Assembly (NCBI GenBank): GCA_036378175.1
Contig: DASUWY010000001.1
Span: forward strand, 1 to 64,000
Direction of reading: 5' to 3'
Source of the DNA: Thermoleophilaceae bacterium
Lineage (GTDB): Bacteria; Actinomycetota; Thermoleophilia; Solirubrobacterales; Thermoleophilaceae
Length of the DNA: 64,000 nt
Under the pieces are notes generated by a model. That model was not told the origin of the DNA. It was given only the letters and a program-made list of their open reading frames with translations, and did no database searches. Position 1 is the first letter of the stretch; each line of letters begins with the position of its first letter. Below, piece after piece: positions 1 through 7,650 of the stretch. Position numbers and translations under genes: made by a program.

Positions 1-1362
1 GAGGCGTACCACCGCGTGCGGATCAGCCCGGAGGCCCTGGTCGCTGCGGCGGAGCTGTCCGACCGTTACATCACGGACCGCTTCCTCCCGGACAAGGCGA
101 TCGACCTCATCGACCAGGCGGCGGCGCGGGTGCGTCTCCGCGCGAAGACCAAGCCGGCGGACCGCCGTGCACTCGAGGAGGACATGGCGCGCAACGAGCG
201 TGAGCGCGATCAGGCCGTCGCGGCGGAGGACTACGAGCGTGCGAACACGCTGAAGGGGGAGATCGAGGGGCTACGCGAGGGGCTGGACGAGAGCCGCTCC
301 GGCGGACGCGAGCGTGCCGCCGAGGTGCTCGCCGACGACGTCGCCGAGGTCGTGTCGCGCCGGACCGGGATCCCGGTCTCACAGCTGACCCAGGAGGAGC
401 GCGAGCGGCTGCTCGGCCTCGAGGCGCAGATCCACGAGCGCGTGGTCGGACAGGACGAGGCCGTCGGGGCGGTTGCCCGCGCGGTCCGGCGCGCGCGCGC
501 CGGGCTCGGCGATCCGAACCGGCCGGTCGGCTCGTTCCTCTTCCTCGGGCCAACCGGCGTCGGCAAGACCGAGCTCGCACGGGCGCTCGCCGAGACGCTG
601 TTCGGCGACCAGGACGCGATGGTCCGGTTCGACATGAGCGAGTTCCAGGAGCGCCACACCGTGTCGCGCCTAGTCGGCGCGCCCCCGGGCTACGTCGGCT
701 ACGAGGATGCCGGTCAGCTCACCGAAACCGTGCGCCGGCGCCCCTACTCGGTGCTGCTGCTCGACGAGATCGAGAAGGCGCATCCCGACGTCTTCAACAT
801 CCTCCTGCAGCTGCTCGATGACGGACGCCTCACAGACGGCCAGGGCCGCACCGTCGACTTCCGACACACAGTCGTCATCATGACCTCGAACCTGGGGGCC
901 GAGCGCATCCAGGCGCACGCGCGGCGTAACGAGCCGTTCGAGGCGCTGAAGGACGAGCTGATGGAAACGCTACGCCAGAGCTTCAGGCCCGAGCTGCTCA
1001 ACCGGATCGACGAGATCATCGTGTTCCGCGCCCTTGACCGAGATCAGCTGATGCAGATCACGCGGCTGCTGCTCGGCCGGGTCGCGCGGCGAATGCATGC
1101 CCAGGGCGTGGAACTGGAGGTGTCGGACGAGGCCGTCCAGTACCTCGCGAACGCCGGGTTCGACCCAGAGTACGGGGCGCGCCCGCTGCGGAGAGCCATC
1201 CAGCGGCTGTTGGAGGACGAGCTGTCGGAACGGCTGCTGGCGGGCGATATCGAGCCCGGCCACCGCGTGCGGGTTGACCTGCGCGAGGGCCGGCTCCATG
1301 TGGAGGCGGTGCCCGAGGCGGAGGCGGTGGGAGTGGTGTCGGAAACCGGCGCCCGCGCCTGA
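1..1362 (+). CDS. clpC: Clp ATPase, ClpC-like, C-terminal part (5' end outside window)
   Basis: Hexameric AAA+ unfoldase. The frame is open from base 1, so only the end of the first AAA module, the middle region and the second AAA module are seen (453 residues). Early residues carry the ISPEAL...LSDRYITDRFLPDKAIDLIDQA block typical of the first module's small domain. A short UVR-like middle (AAEDYERANTLKGEIEGL) favours ClpC over ClpB, whose middle coiled coil is much longer. The second module has Walker A GPTGVGKT (547-570), Walker B LLLDEIEKAHPD (from about 754), FRPELLNRIDEI and the small domain GARPLRRAIQRLLED. The stretch between TSNLGA and FRPELLN has no LGF/VGF tripeptide, the loop that docks ClpP in family members, so this ATPase may act without ClpP. 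Family call is sure; ClpC versus unusual ClpB less so. Confidence 0.9.
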   Translation, partial: EAYHRVRISPEALVAAAELSDRYITDRFLPDKAIDLIDQAAARVRLRAKTKPADRRALEEDMARNERERDQAVAAEDYERANTLKGEIEGLREGLDESRSGGRERAAEVLADDVAEVVSRRTGIPVSQLTQEERERLLGLEAQIHERVVGQDEAVGAVARAVRRARAGLGDPNRPVGSFLFLGPTGVGKTELARALAETLFGDQDAMVRFDMSEFQERHTVSRLVGAPPGYVGYEDAGQLTETVRRRPYSVLLLDEIEKAHPDVFNILLQLLDDGRLTDGQGRTVDFRHTVVIMTSNLGAERIQAHARRNEPFEALKDELMETLRQSFRPELLNRIDEIIVFRALDRDQLMQITRLLLGRVARRMHAQGVELEVSDEAVQYLANAGFDPEYGARPLRRAIQRLLEDELSERLLAGDIEPGHRVRVDLREGRLHVEAVPEAEAVGVVSETGARA

Positions 1363-1603
1363 CGAGCCAACCCCACTCTGCCGTCCGGCCACGGCGCCTG
1401 AGTGATTGGGTGCCCGTAACAGATCAGTTCGGGACCGAGCGGATCGCGCTGACTCCGGGAGCGGCTTGGGGCAAGCCGTGTCAGCGCTTCGCGCCGGACA
1501 CAATTTGGGCACATCGGAGCGGGAAACTGAGTCCGACGAAGGGAAGCGCAGTACGTCGGTTGGAGGACGAAACTAGGCGGGCAAGGCCCCGCTCTCAGGT
1601 CAG

Positions 1604-1651
1604 CCCTCCATGGTAAGGAGGGGGTCATCGGTTCGAGTCCGATAGTCGGCT
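1604..1651 (+). tRNA. tRNA-Thr(GGT) 3' half, probable attachment-site remnant
   Basis: Seen: anticodon stem CCTCC/GGAGG (1605-1609, 1617-1621) around loop ATGGTAA with anticodon GGT at 1612-1614, variable GGGTC, T-arm ATCGG-TTCGAGT-CCGAT (1627-1643), 3' acceptor strand AGTCGGC (1644-1650) and discriminator T1651. No CCA is encoded. The expected 5' acceptor strand GCCGACT and a D-arm are absent from the sequence between the Clp stop and 1604, so this is not a complete tRNA. A fragment running from the anticodon arm to the 3' end is the usual footprint left by tRNA-targeting integrases. Confidence 0.6.
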
Positions 1652-1752
1652 TGGGGTCAGTTCCTGAATCAGTTCCAAGAACTCGTTCGGAGAGCTCGCC
1701 TCCCTCCTCACGAAGGTGCTCAACGCGAAGCCGGCCGGTTCGGCGCAGTCGC
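1650..1752 (+). repeat. Left direct repeat (attL/attR-like)
   Basis: The first 36 bases (1650-1685) are identical to 12715-12750. After an insertion of about 14 bases in this copy, homology resumes (CTCAACGCGA, GCCGGCC, GGCGCAGTCGC) with scattered substitutions to 1752. The core starts at the 3' end of the tRNA-Thr remnant. Confidence 0.8.
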
Positions 1753-1791
1753 TGTTGGGTGCGAGAGAAGTAGTCGGCCCTGAAAAGCCGA

Positions 1792-1823
1792 AAGCCGCCG
1801 TGCCTGATCGGCGCCGGCGGCTT
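1792..1823 (-). terminator. Possible terminator of the transposase-like gene
   Basis: A perfect 9-bp inverted repeat AAGCCGCCG (1792-1800) / CGGCGGCTT (1815-1823) with a 14-base loop lies 43 bases past the end of the minus-strand gene that stops at 1866. On the minus strand the stem is followed by a modestly T-rich TCGGCTTTTC stretch. Confidence 0.4.
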
Positions 1824-1865
1824 CCGGGTACTTCTTCTACTTCTTCTTCTGGGCTACCCGGGGCG

Positions 1866-3596
1866 CTAGAACGGCGCTGGGTCGGGATCCGTGACGGGAG
1901 CCCAGGGTCCTTCACGTGCGAGCTTCACGCGCTCGGCGGCAGCGCCGTAGGGGAGCATCAGGCCGCGCATGCGGCGGGTGCGGATGAGCCGGTCGACGGC
2001 GGTCTCGCCGACGACCTTGCGCGGCCGCGGCTCAGTCATGACGCGGCGGACGTGACCGACGGCGAGCCAACCGCGCTGGAAGCTGATGCGCAGCCAGTCG
2101 ATCGCCATCGAGGCGGCGGCGCGCAGTTGCTGGACCGGTAGGCCGGCTCGCTTTGGGCGGCTGTGCAGCGAGTTGCCGGCGACCTGGTGGCGGTCGCGGT
2201 TGTGGTCGTGCACGGCTTCCTTGTTCTTGTGGATGTGCAACAGCTCGTGGCCGACCTCGTCGAACTTGCTGATCGGGAGCAGCAGTCGCCACTCCTTCGA
2301 GCACGAGATCGACTGCTTGCTGGCGCAGGCTGCGCCGAGGTGGCGGTGGCGGCAGCGGAAGCGGATGCGCGGGTCGCCCGCGCCGGTGATGTAGAAGCCG
2401 AGTCCGCTGCCCTTGACGTCGGTTTCGCCGCCGCAGTGTTTGCAGCGGGGCATGCCGTGCTCGTCGAACTCGTCGCAGCGAAGGTCGACGTAGCTCTTGC
2501 CCGCCGCGGGTGCGCGCTCGGGCGCGAAGGTCATCACGCCGCGCCGGGTGTTGTGCTCGAAGATCGCGCGGAAGGCGAGCCCGCGGTCGACCGTGATCGA
2601 GACCGGCTCGGTCTCGATCGTGTTGACGATCTTGCGGTGGAGCTCGGGGTACTCGGTGTGCTCGTTGCGGTCGGCTCGGAATTGGTGGGTAGCGACGGGC
2701 AGCTCCGTGTAGTCGTCGATCGCGGGCATCGAGGTGCCGCCGAACCAGAAGCGCTTCGAGCGCTTGCGGTGTCCGTAGAAGCGTGCGCCCGCGGTCTTGT
2801 CGCGCGAACGGTAGAGGTGCCCGTCCTGGATCCAGTAGCTGTAGTTCTCGACGTCCCAGCCGTGGCGGGAGGGGATCTCGTCGGGCACCCGGCGCAGACC
2901 GTTGGTCGGCACATCCGGGATGGCGTCCTCGGGCTTCGCGGCGTCGTCGTGGCGTTGCGCGTTGATCGTCTCGTCGAAGGCCTTGCGCAGCACCCTCGGG
3001 TGGTGGCCCCGCAGCTCTCGGCAGCGCTGCTTGTCGGGGCAGCAGTGCACGAGCGCGGCGTGAGTCTGGTAGCCGGTGCCGTCGACGTGCAGGTGGCGCG
3101 CGACGCGCTTGTCCTTGGCCATCGCGTTGCGGATCACCTTCGCCGCGAGCTCCTCGAACGCGGACACGTAGCGCTGCTGCTCAAGTCGGCAGAAGTGGTG
3201 GTGCACGGTCGAGTAGGGGACCGGACCGTCGAAGCCGGCTTCGGCCCACAGCGCGCTGTTTGCTTCGATCGACGTGTACCACGGCTGGATGTCGGGCGTG
3301 TCGGCGAGCATGAAAGCGATGTAGAGCAGCGCCCAAGAGCCCGGGCGCGGCCTGCGCCCGCGGCCGCAGTAGGTCGGCCGGGTGCGCTCATCGAGCTCGC
3401 CCACCCAGTGGGGGAACTGCTTCAGCAGCCGTAGGAAGCGGACGGCCTCCTTCAGATGCGGGTCGCGCGCGAAACGGGTCGCGTCGGGCAGCGCGTAGGC
3501 GGGCTGGGAGCGCGGGATCCGCTTCACGCCGAACCCCGGCACGCGGCCGCCGGCGGTCGCGGGCGGCTTGCGCTTGGTCCTGGGCTTCCGTGCCAT
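1866..3596 (-). CDS. DDE transposase-like protein, 576 aa
   Basis: Probable RNase-H-fold transposase or a domesticated relative. Candidate acidic residues lie in HLHVDGTGYQ, SITVDRGLAFRAIF and the C-terminal KNKEAVHDHNRDRHQVAGNS block, followed by RPKRAGLPVQQLRAAASMAIDWL, an arrangement seen in IS-encoded DDE enzymes. An inserted CKHCGGE...FRCRHRHLGAAC segment looks zinc binding. The lysine/arginine-rich N-terminus (MARKPRTKRK) would suit DNA binding. The gene is full length with no frameshift. Terminal inverted repeats were not found in the sequence on either side, so it is not clearly part of a complete insertion sequence. A LexA-type box lies 79 bases upstream. Family assignment is from motifs only. 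Confidence 0.65.
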   Translation of the reverse strand: MARKPRTKRKPPATAGGRVPGFGVKRIPRSQPAYALPDATRFARDPHLKEAVRFLRLLKQFPHWVGELDERTRPTYCGRGRRPRPGSWALLYIAFMLADTPDIQPWYTSIEANSALWAEAGFDGPVPYSTVHHHFCRLEQQRYVSAFEELAAKVIRNAMAKDKRVARHLHVDGTGYQTHAALVHCCPDKQRCRELRGHHPRVLRKAFDETINAQRHDDAAKPEDAIPDVPTNGLRRVPDEIPSRHGWDVENYSYWIQDGHLYRSRDKTAGARFYGHRKRSKRFWFGGTSMPAIDDYTELPVATHQFRADRNEHTEYPELHRKIVNTIETEPVSITVDRGLAFRAIFEHNTRRGVMTFAPERAPAAGKSYVDLRCDEFDEHGMPRCKHCGGETDVKGSGLGFYITGAGDPRIRFRCRHRHLGAACASKQSISCSKEWRLLLPISKFDEVGHELLHIHKNKEAVHDHNRDRHQVAGNSLHSRPKRAGLPVQQLRAAASMAIDWLRISFQRGWLAVGHVRRVMTEPRPRKVVGETAVDRLIRTRRMRGLMLPYGAAAERVKLAREGPWAPVTDPDPAPF

Positions 3597-3674
3597 GCCG
3601 GGAGAGTGCTGTCTGCACTGATCCCGGTCGCAAGCACAGCCATCGTCGGCACGATGCCAGTCTACTACGGATTA

Positions 3675-3688
3675 CGAACGTATGTTTG
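3675..3688 (-). promoter_or_regulatory. Putative LexA (SOS) box
   Basis: CGAACGTATGTTTG matches the actinobacterial LexA consensus CGAACRNRYGTTYG at every defined position. It sits in the 116-bp gap upstream of the transposase-like gene (start 3596) and just past the end of the XRE gene, so it would control the transposase-like gene. Confidence 0.6.
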
Positions 3689-3712
3689 TCCCCCAAATAG
3701 GGTAGAAGCCCG

Positions 3713-4123
3713 TCAGCCCGATGAGCGCCGCCGACGGCGCCTCGCACGCTCCGCGAGCAACTTCCCGAGCGCCGCCTGCTCCGCGTCGCGACCGCCCCAT
3801 TCGGCCGATTGCCCGACCTCCGACCACGGCGCCGTGTGCCAGAGCCCGTCGCGCCGCGGTGGCTTGGCTCGGCGTTCGTTCAGCGGGAGCCACTCGCGCC
3901 AGTCGTCGTCGACGAGCTCCTCCCAGTCGATCCCGAGCGCGATCCCGGCGTTCACGAGCCAGCGCAGCGGCGGGTTCTGCGTCTGCCCGCGCTCAAGCGC
4001 CCGGTAGGCAGTCAGGGAGATCCCGATCGCCTCGGCCAGATCGGCCTGCGTCACCTCACGGAAGACCCGCGCGACCGCCAGCCGCGTCTCCTGTCTCGAC
4101 TGCTCGTCACGACGCGCCGGCAT
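3713..4123 (-). CDS. XRE-family HTH transcriptional regulator, 136 aa
   Basis: Helix-turn-helix of the Cro/C1 type at roughly residues 17-60: TQADLAEAIGISLTAYRALERGQTQ is the canonical fold signature, followed by LRWLVNAGIALGIDWEEL. The remaining half (about residues 75-136) is a basic, tryptophan-containing tail of unknown role ending in an Arg run. It is divergent from the RAMA-domain gene at 4271, with a 147-bp shared intergenic region that contains an inverted repeat, so it may regulate itself and that neighbour. Confidence 0.85.
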   Translation of the reverse strand: MPARRDEQSRQETRLAVARVFREVTQADLAEAIGISLTAYRALERGQTQNPPLRWLVNAGIALGIDWEELVDDDWREWLPLNERRAKPPRRDGLWHTAPWSEVGQSAEWGGRDAEQAALGKLLAERARRRRRRSSG

Positions 4124-4153
4124 CGCGCGAGCGTAACGGTCAGGCCGCCCGGC

Positions 4154-4188
4154 GGCTGGCCGCCTTTCACCCTCGGCTCAGGCCAGCC
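4154..4188. promoter_or_regulatory. Inverted repeat in divergent promoter region
   Basis: Perfect 8-bp arms GGCTGGCC (4154-4161) and GGCCAGCC (4181-4188) separated by 19 bases lie between the XRE gene and the RAMA-domain gene. A candidate operator for the XRE protein; no binding evidence. Confidence 0.3.
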
Positions 4189-4270
4189 GCGCGCCGGTCG
4201 ATCTCACGGCCATGAACACGTTGACGATGGCCATGGCCGCGCGATCCCGGTCCGTGCCTACGGTCGCTCG

Positions 4271-5926
4271 ATGACAGCGACCGCGCCCGCGCCGCGCAGG
4301 CGCTACAGCCTCGACAGTCTGCTCGACGTGCTCGGGGCGGTCGCTCGTGTGGCCGACCCGGGCGATCCCGCCTCGGTCTCGACGCGCGCCTACAACGCGG
4401 CGATCGCGGGCTCCCCGTATCCCGACGCACCGACCGCGAACGCGACGCTGATGCGCTTCAATCGCAAGCGGCCGCTGCGGCTCGCCTGGCGGGAGATCGT
4501 GGAGCTGGCGCTGCGCGAGCCGGACAAGCGCACACCGCTGATCACGGCCGCCACGCGAGAGGAGGAGGCGCCCTGGCTCGACGAGCGGCACGTCTTCTTC
4601 GCGCTCAACCGCGTCGCTCGGGCGGAAGAGGTCGGCGAGCTCAGTCCGGCCGTCTACGCGCAGGCCCGCGAGCGCCTACTTGCACGCGAGCGCCGCAACG
4701 GGCGAGGGGAGATCGCTGAGCTGCTGCCGACCGTTGGGCAGGTCGAGCGGATCTGCGGCGACTGGCAGGGCGCGCTGAAGGTCGCCGGCCTGGCGGTCCC
4801 GGCGAAGCGGGCGCCCTCGCGGCGGACCACGCTGTTCGCGGCCGACAGCGTCGGCTGTGCGGAGGCGGCAGCGATCTTCGCTGCCGTCAACGACCGTTTC
4901 CCCTCCTACAGGACACTCGCGCTGTTCGCGCGCGAATGCGGCTTCCAGCTCGCCGACAAGAAACACGGCGGTTCCTGGGCCGGGCAGCTCAAGACCGCCG
5001 GAGCGCTGCTCGCAGACGCGGGGCTGCCCGTCCCGGAGGCGCACCCGCGAAGCGCCGGGCGGCGACGGCGGCCGGACTTTCAGGTGCCTGTCGAGGGAGT
5101 GCCCGGCGCGCCCAAGCCGTCGTGGCGGCCGCCCGCCAGCGAGATCACGCGCGAGCGGGCGATCGAGGCGCTGCGGGCGTTCGACCGCGAGCAGCCTGCC
5201 AGCGCCAAGCGCGGTGTGCGCGAATTCCAGGCCTGGCAGCGCGGCGGCGAATGGCCCGGCCTGTCGACCATCCAGCGCGTCGGGCGCTTCTCCGAACTGA
5301 AGGCGGAGGCGATCAAGCTCAACCGCGAACAAGGGAAGACGCAGCACGTGCAGCAGCAAGAACAACAACAACAACAGCAGCAAGAGGAGGAGGTGCGGCG
5401 AGATCGCCAGCGCGACGATGATCATCACCACGATCACGCCGATCACGATCGCGCCGATGCCGTCGATCACGATCACGAGCGGGCCGCCGAGCTCGACCAT
5501 GATGATCATTACCCGGCGAGGACGTTCGAGATCGGCCCTGCGCTCCGCCGCGCCGCGGCCGCACCAACCCGCACAGTCAGCACAGGGCCGCCCGCTCGCC
5601 CCTACCGTGGGCCGCGGCCCTGGGTGAGCGATCTCGCCGAGGTTGGGCTGCTCGACTCCGACGAGACGCTTGTCGCCACGCACGAGGGGCAGCGCTACAC
5701 CGCCACCTTCGACACCGACGCGGTGATCACGGTCGCCGGGCTCGGGACCGCGCTGACGCTTTCGGAGGCGCGTGCGCTAGTGCGGGGCAGTCGAACGGAC
5801 GGCGGCGGCTGGTCCTACTGGAAGGTCGAGCGCCACGGCGAGCTCGTGCCGCTCAGCCGGTTGCGCGAGCAGTGGCGTGAGCTGCGCACCTACAGCGGCT
5901 GGACTCCGCGCGCCCCGCGGCGCTAG
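4271..5926 (+). CDS. Four-repeat HEAR-like protein with Gln and His/Asp tracts and C-terminal RAMA domain
   Basis: 551 residues from ATG 4271; the open frame extends upstream, but into sequence antisense to the XRE gene. About four helical repeats (residues 12-85, 100-172, 195-250, 293-352) resemble homing-endonuclease-associated repeats, e.g. ITRERAIEALRAF...WPGLSTIQRVGRFSELK. Then come a glutamine run (about 361-372) with a glutamate run, and a His/Asp tract (about 382-415, DDDHHHDHADHD). The C-terminus (about 450-545: LAEVGLLDSDETLVATHEGQRYTATF...WSYWKVER.GELVPLSRLREQW) matches the RAMA domain pattern, which in known cases accompanies restriction and modification proteins and is thought to read DNA modification. 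No nuclease or methylase catalytic motif is visible. Convergent with the next gene, overlapping 4 bp. Confidence 0.65.
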   Translation: MTATAPAPRRRYSLDSLLDVLGAVARVADPGDPASVSTRAYNAAIAGSPYPDAPTANATLMRFNRKRPLRLAWREIVELALREPDKRTPLITAATREEEAPWLDERHVFFALNRVARAEEVGELSPAVYAQARERLLARERRNGRGEIAELLPTVGQVERICGDWQGALKVAGLAVPAKRAPSRRTTLFAADSVGCAEAAAIFAAVNDRFPSYRTLALFARECGFQLADKKHGGSWAGQLKTAGALLADAGLPVPEAHPRSAGRRRRPDFQVPVEGVPGAPKPSWRPPASEITRERAIEALRAFDREQPASAKRGVREFQAWQRGGEWPGLSTIQRVGRFSELKAEAIKLNREQGKTQHVQQQEQQQQQQQEEEVRRDRQRDDDHHHDHADHDRADAVDHDHERAAELDHDDHYPARTFEIGPALRRAAAAPTRTVSTGPPARPYRGPRPWVSDLAEVGLLDSDETLVATHEGQRYTATFDTDAVITVAGLGTALTLSEARALVRGSRTDGGGWSYWKVERHGELVPLSRLREQWRELRTYSGWTPRAPRR

Positions 5927-7338
5927 CGGGCGAGCAGGTAAGCGACGAACGCTGCCGGCAGCGCGCGGGCGCCGTTGACTTCCTGCACCACGGCGCGCGT
6001 GGCGAGCACCCCGCCGTTGAACATCGTGCGCATCGTCTGAGATTCCCGGGCGAGCTTGGTGTCCGAGTACTTGCCCTCAAAGGCGACCGGGCTGAGCGAG
6101 CGGCCGCAGAAATCGACCTCGGCGCTGGTGCTCGTCCTGGCGTACATGACGTGGGTGAAGTCCGCGTAGTGCTCGGGATCGCCGGCCGCGACCTGCCGCA
6201 GCAGGGCGGCACCGAGCTGCTGCTCGGAGATCTTCGAGGTGTCGGGCTCGGGCAGGTGATCGGCTCGCAGGTGGGCCATGCGGGCGAGCAGCGGGTCGGT
6301 GAAATAGACCTTGGCGCGGGCGCTGAGGTTCGGCATCCAGTGATCGCCGAGCTGGTGGCAGGGCCACGCGAGGTAGGACTCGATCAGATTCTGGATCCTG
6401 CGCTCGGCGGTGTGGTGGCTGCCGACGCCGATCTCGGTGGCGACCGCGGACACGTTGACCGGACTGGTCAGGTCCTTCGAGAGCTTCAGCATCAGGTGGA
6501 GGCTCTGGGTGGAGGTGAAGTTGGCGCTGGCGAGCGCGTCGCCGTGGATCACATCCCAGAGGCCGTTGGCGAACACCTGACTGACCTCGCCGCCGTGCAC
6601 GTAGTCGCTGACCGCGCGTGGGAAGCCGCCGACGCGACAGTAGACCTCCCACAATGTGACCAGGTCATCCAGCCACGGCTGCAACTCGTAGGCCGCCTCC
6701 TCTGCTTCGCGGCCGAGGAAGTCGGCCGGCCTGATCGGCGGCGGGTCGGGCAGGCCCGAGAGGCCGGTCGCGGCAACAAACGACCGGAACGACATCGGCA
6801 TCAGTAGCCGGTCCGAATCCGCAGCGCGCCCACGTCGATGCGCGAGCTCCTTCCGCGCCTCCTCCAGATCGCGGGCCGAGGAGCCGGTCAGGACCACGCA
6901 GTCCTCCCCGAGTCCGGTGTTGTCGCGCAACCACTTGATCGCCGTGAACCACTCCGGCACCGCCGTGACCTCGTCCAGGAACCAGTAGCGGGGCTCGGCG
7001 ACCTGACGGGTGAGCTGGTCGCGGCCGACGCGGACGAGCCGGCGCAGATCAGCCGCAGTCAGACCATCGCAGGCGAAGTGCAGGATCCGCCGGCTGTCGA
7101 CTCCGGCGCTGAGCAGGCGCACGACCGCACGCTTGATCTCAACGCTCTTGCCGACACGGCGTGGTCCCCGCAACACGTACAGACCATCGGGGACGATGTC
7201 GTGCAGCGGATCCGGCTCGTACTGGAGGGGCGCGTCGCGAAGGCGCCGCAGGTCCGGATCGTCAAGCTCCCAGCCCTGCGGAGTACGCCACCAGCGGTTG
7301 CCGGCGGTCATCATGCGGCTTAGTTCGGCCTCGTTCAC
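5923..7338 (-). CDS. AAA ATPase with C-terminal DUF4143/PD-(D/E)XK-like domain
   Basis: 471 residues from GTG 7338; ATG at 7314 is an alternative start. Walker A is GPRRVGKS, Walker B is RYWFLDEVTAVPEW, and LTGSSARDL fits sensor 1, giving an AAA_14-type ATPase in roughly the first 230 residues. A winged-helix-like middle (SPVNVSAVATEIGVGSHHTAERRIQNL) precedes a DUF4143-type end with SAEVDFCGRSLSPVAFEGKY, where the spaced D and E-x-K fit a PD-(D/E)XK nuclease core. Members of this group are often viewed as mobile or conflict-linked. The promoter region holds the iterated palindromes at 7344-7487. Longer readings of the frame upstream run antisense to the gene at 7651 and were not used. Confidence 0.8.
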   Translation of the reverse strand: MNEAELSRMMTAGNRWWRTPQGWELDDPDLRRLRDAPLQYEPDPLHDIVPDGLYVLRGPRRVGKSVEIKRAVVRLLSAGVDSRRILHFACDGLTAADLRRLVRVGRDQLTRQVAEPRYWFLDEVTAVPEWFTAIKWLRDNTGLGEDCVVLTGSSARDLEEARKELAHRRGRAADSDRLLMPMSFRSFVAATGLSGLPDPPPIRPADFLGREAEEAAYELQPWLDDLVTLWEVYCRVGGFPRAVSDYVHGGEVSQVFANGLWDVIHGDALASANFTSTQSLHLMLKLSKDLTSPVNVSAVATEIGVGSHHTAERRIQNLIESYLAWPCHQLGDHWMPNLSARAKVYFTDPLLARMAHLRADHLPEPDTSKISEQQLGAALLRQVAAGDPEHYADFTHVMYARTSTSAEVDFCGRSLSPVAFEGKYSDTKLARESQTMRTMFNGGVLATRAVVQEVNGARALPAAFVAYLLAR

Positions 7339-7343
7339 TCGGG

Positions 7344-7487
7344 AAAGTATACTTTTTCGGCTCCCAGCGGCCAAAAAAGTATCGTTTTCTGGCTGTTCGC
7401 GGCCGACAATCCTCGTTTTGGGCCGTAACGGCCGAAAAACTATAGTTTTCTGGTCGGCCACTGCCGATAATGAATACTTTTCCCTGT
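7344..7487. repeat. Iteron-like array of AT-rich palindromes, about 31-bp period
   Basis: Five sites with centres near 7349, 7381, 7412, 7442 and 7473. The clearest are the perfect palindromes AAAGTATACTTT (7344-7355) and AAAACTATAGTTTT (7436-7449) and the near-palindrome AAAAGTATCGTTTT (7375-7388); the third and fifth are degenerate. Spacers also share GC-rich GGCC motifs. The 31-bp step is three helical turns, so all sites would face the same side of the DNA. The array is AT-rich against a GC-rich background and fills the gap between the divergent ATPase and sigma-like genes. Confidence 0.7.
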
Positions 7488-7610
7488 GGCGTCGCTTTCG
7501 TGCTCGTCGGGGGCGGACGCTCGCCGCTCGGAACGGCGAGCTCCCGCGCTCGGACCCGCGCAAAAGTGGCGCGTTAGCCCTAGGAGACGGGGCTGCTCTG
7601 TCTGGTGAGA

Positions 7611-7629
7611 GGACCGGAACGGCCGGTCC
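7611..7629 (+). promoter_or_regulatory. Hairpin in the leader of the sigma-like gene
   Basis: GGACCGG (7611-7617) pairs perfectly with CCGGTCC (7623-7629) across five bases, ending 9 bases before the ribosome site GAAGGAG of the gene at 7651. Function unknown. Confidence 0.3.
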
Positions 7630-7650
7630 GGACGCTAGAAGGAGTGCTTG

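Noticed and set aside
1575-1651. A complete tRNA-Thr gene
   Set aside because: No 5' acceptor strand or D-arm pairs with the clear 3' half; called a fragment instead.
2163-3434. 423-residue plus-strand protein
   Set aside because: Antisense shadow of the transposase-like gene, with valine/arginine-rich reading and no ribosome site.
1866-3596. Complete insertion sequence
   Set aside because: No terminal inverted repeats or target duplications were found on either side.
7344-7487. CRISPR array
   Set aside because: Units are palindromic, degenerate and spaced too evenly with related spacers; no cas genes.
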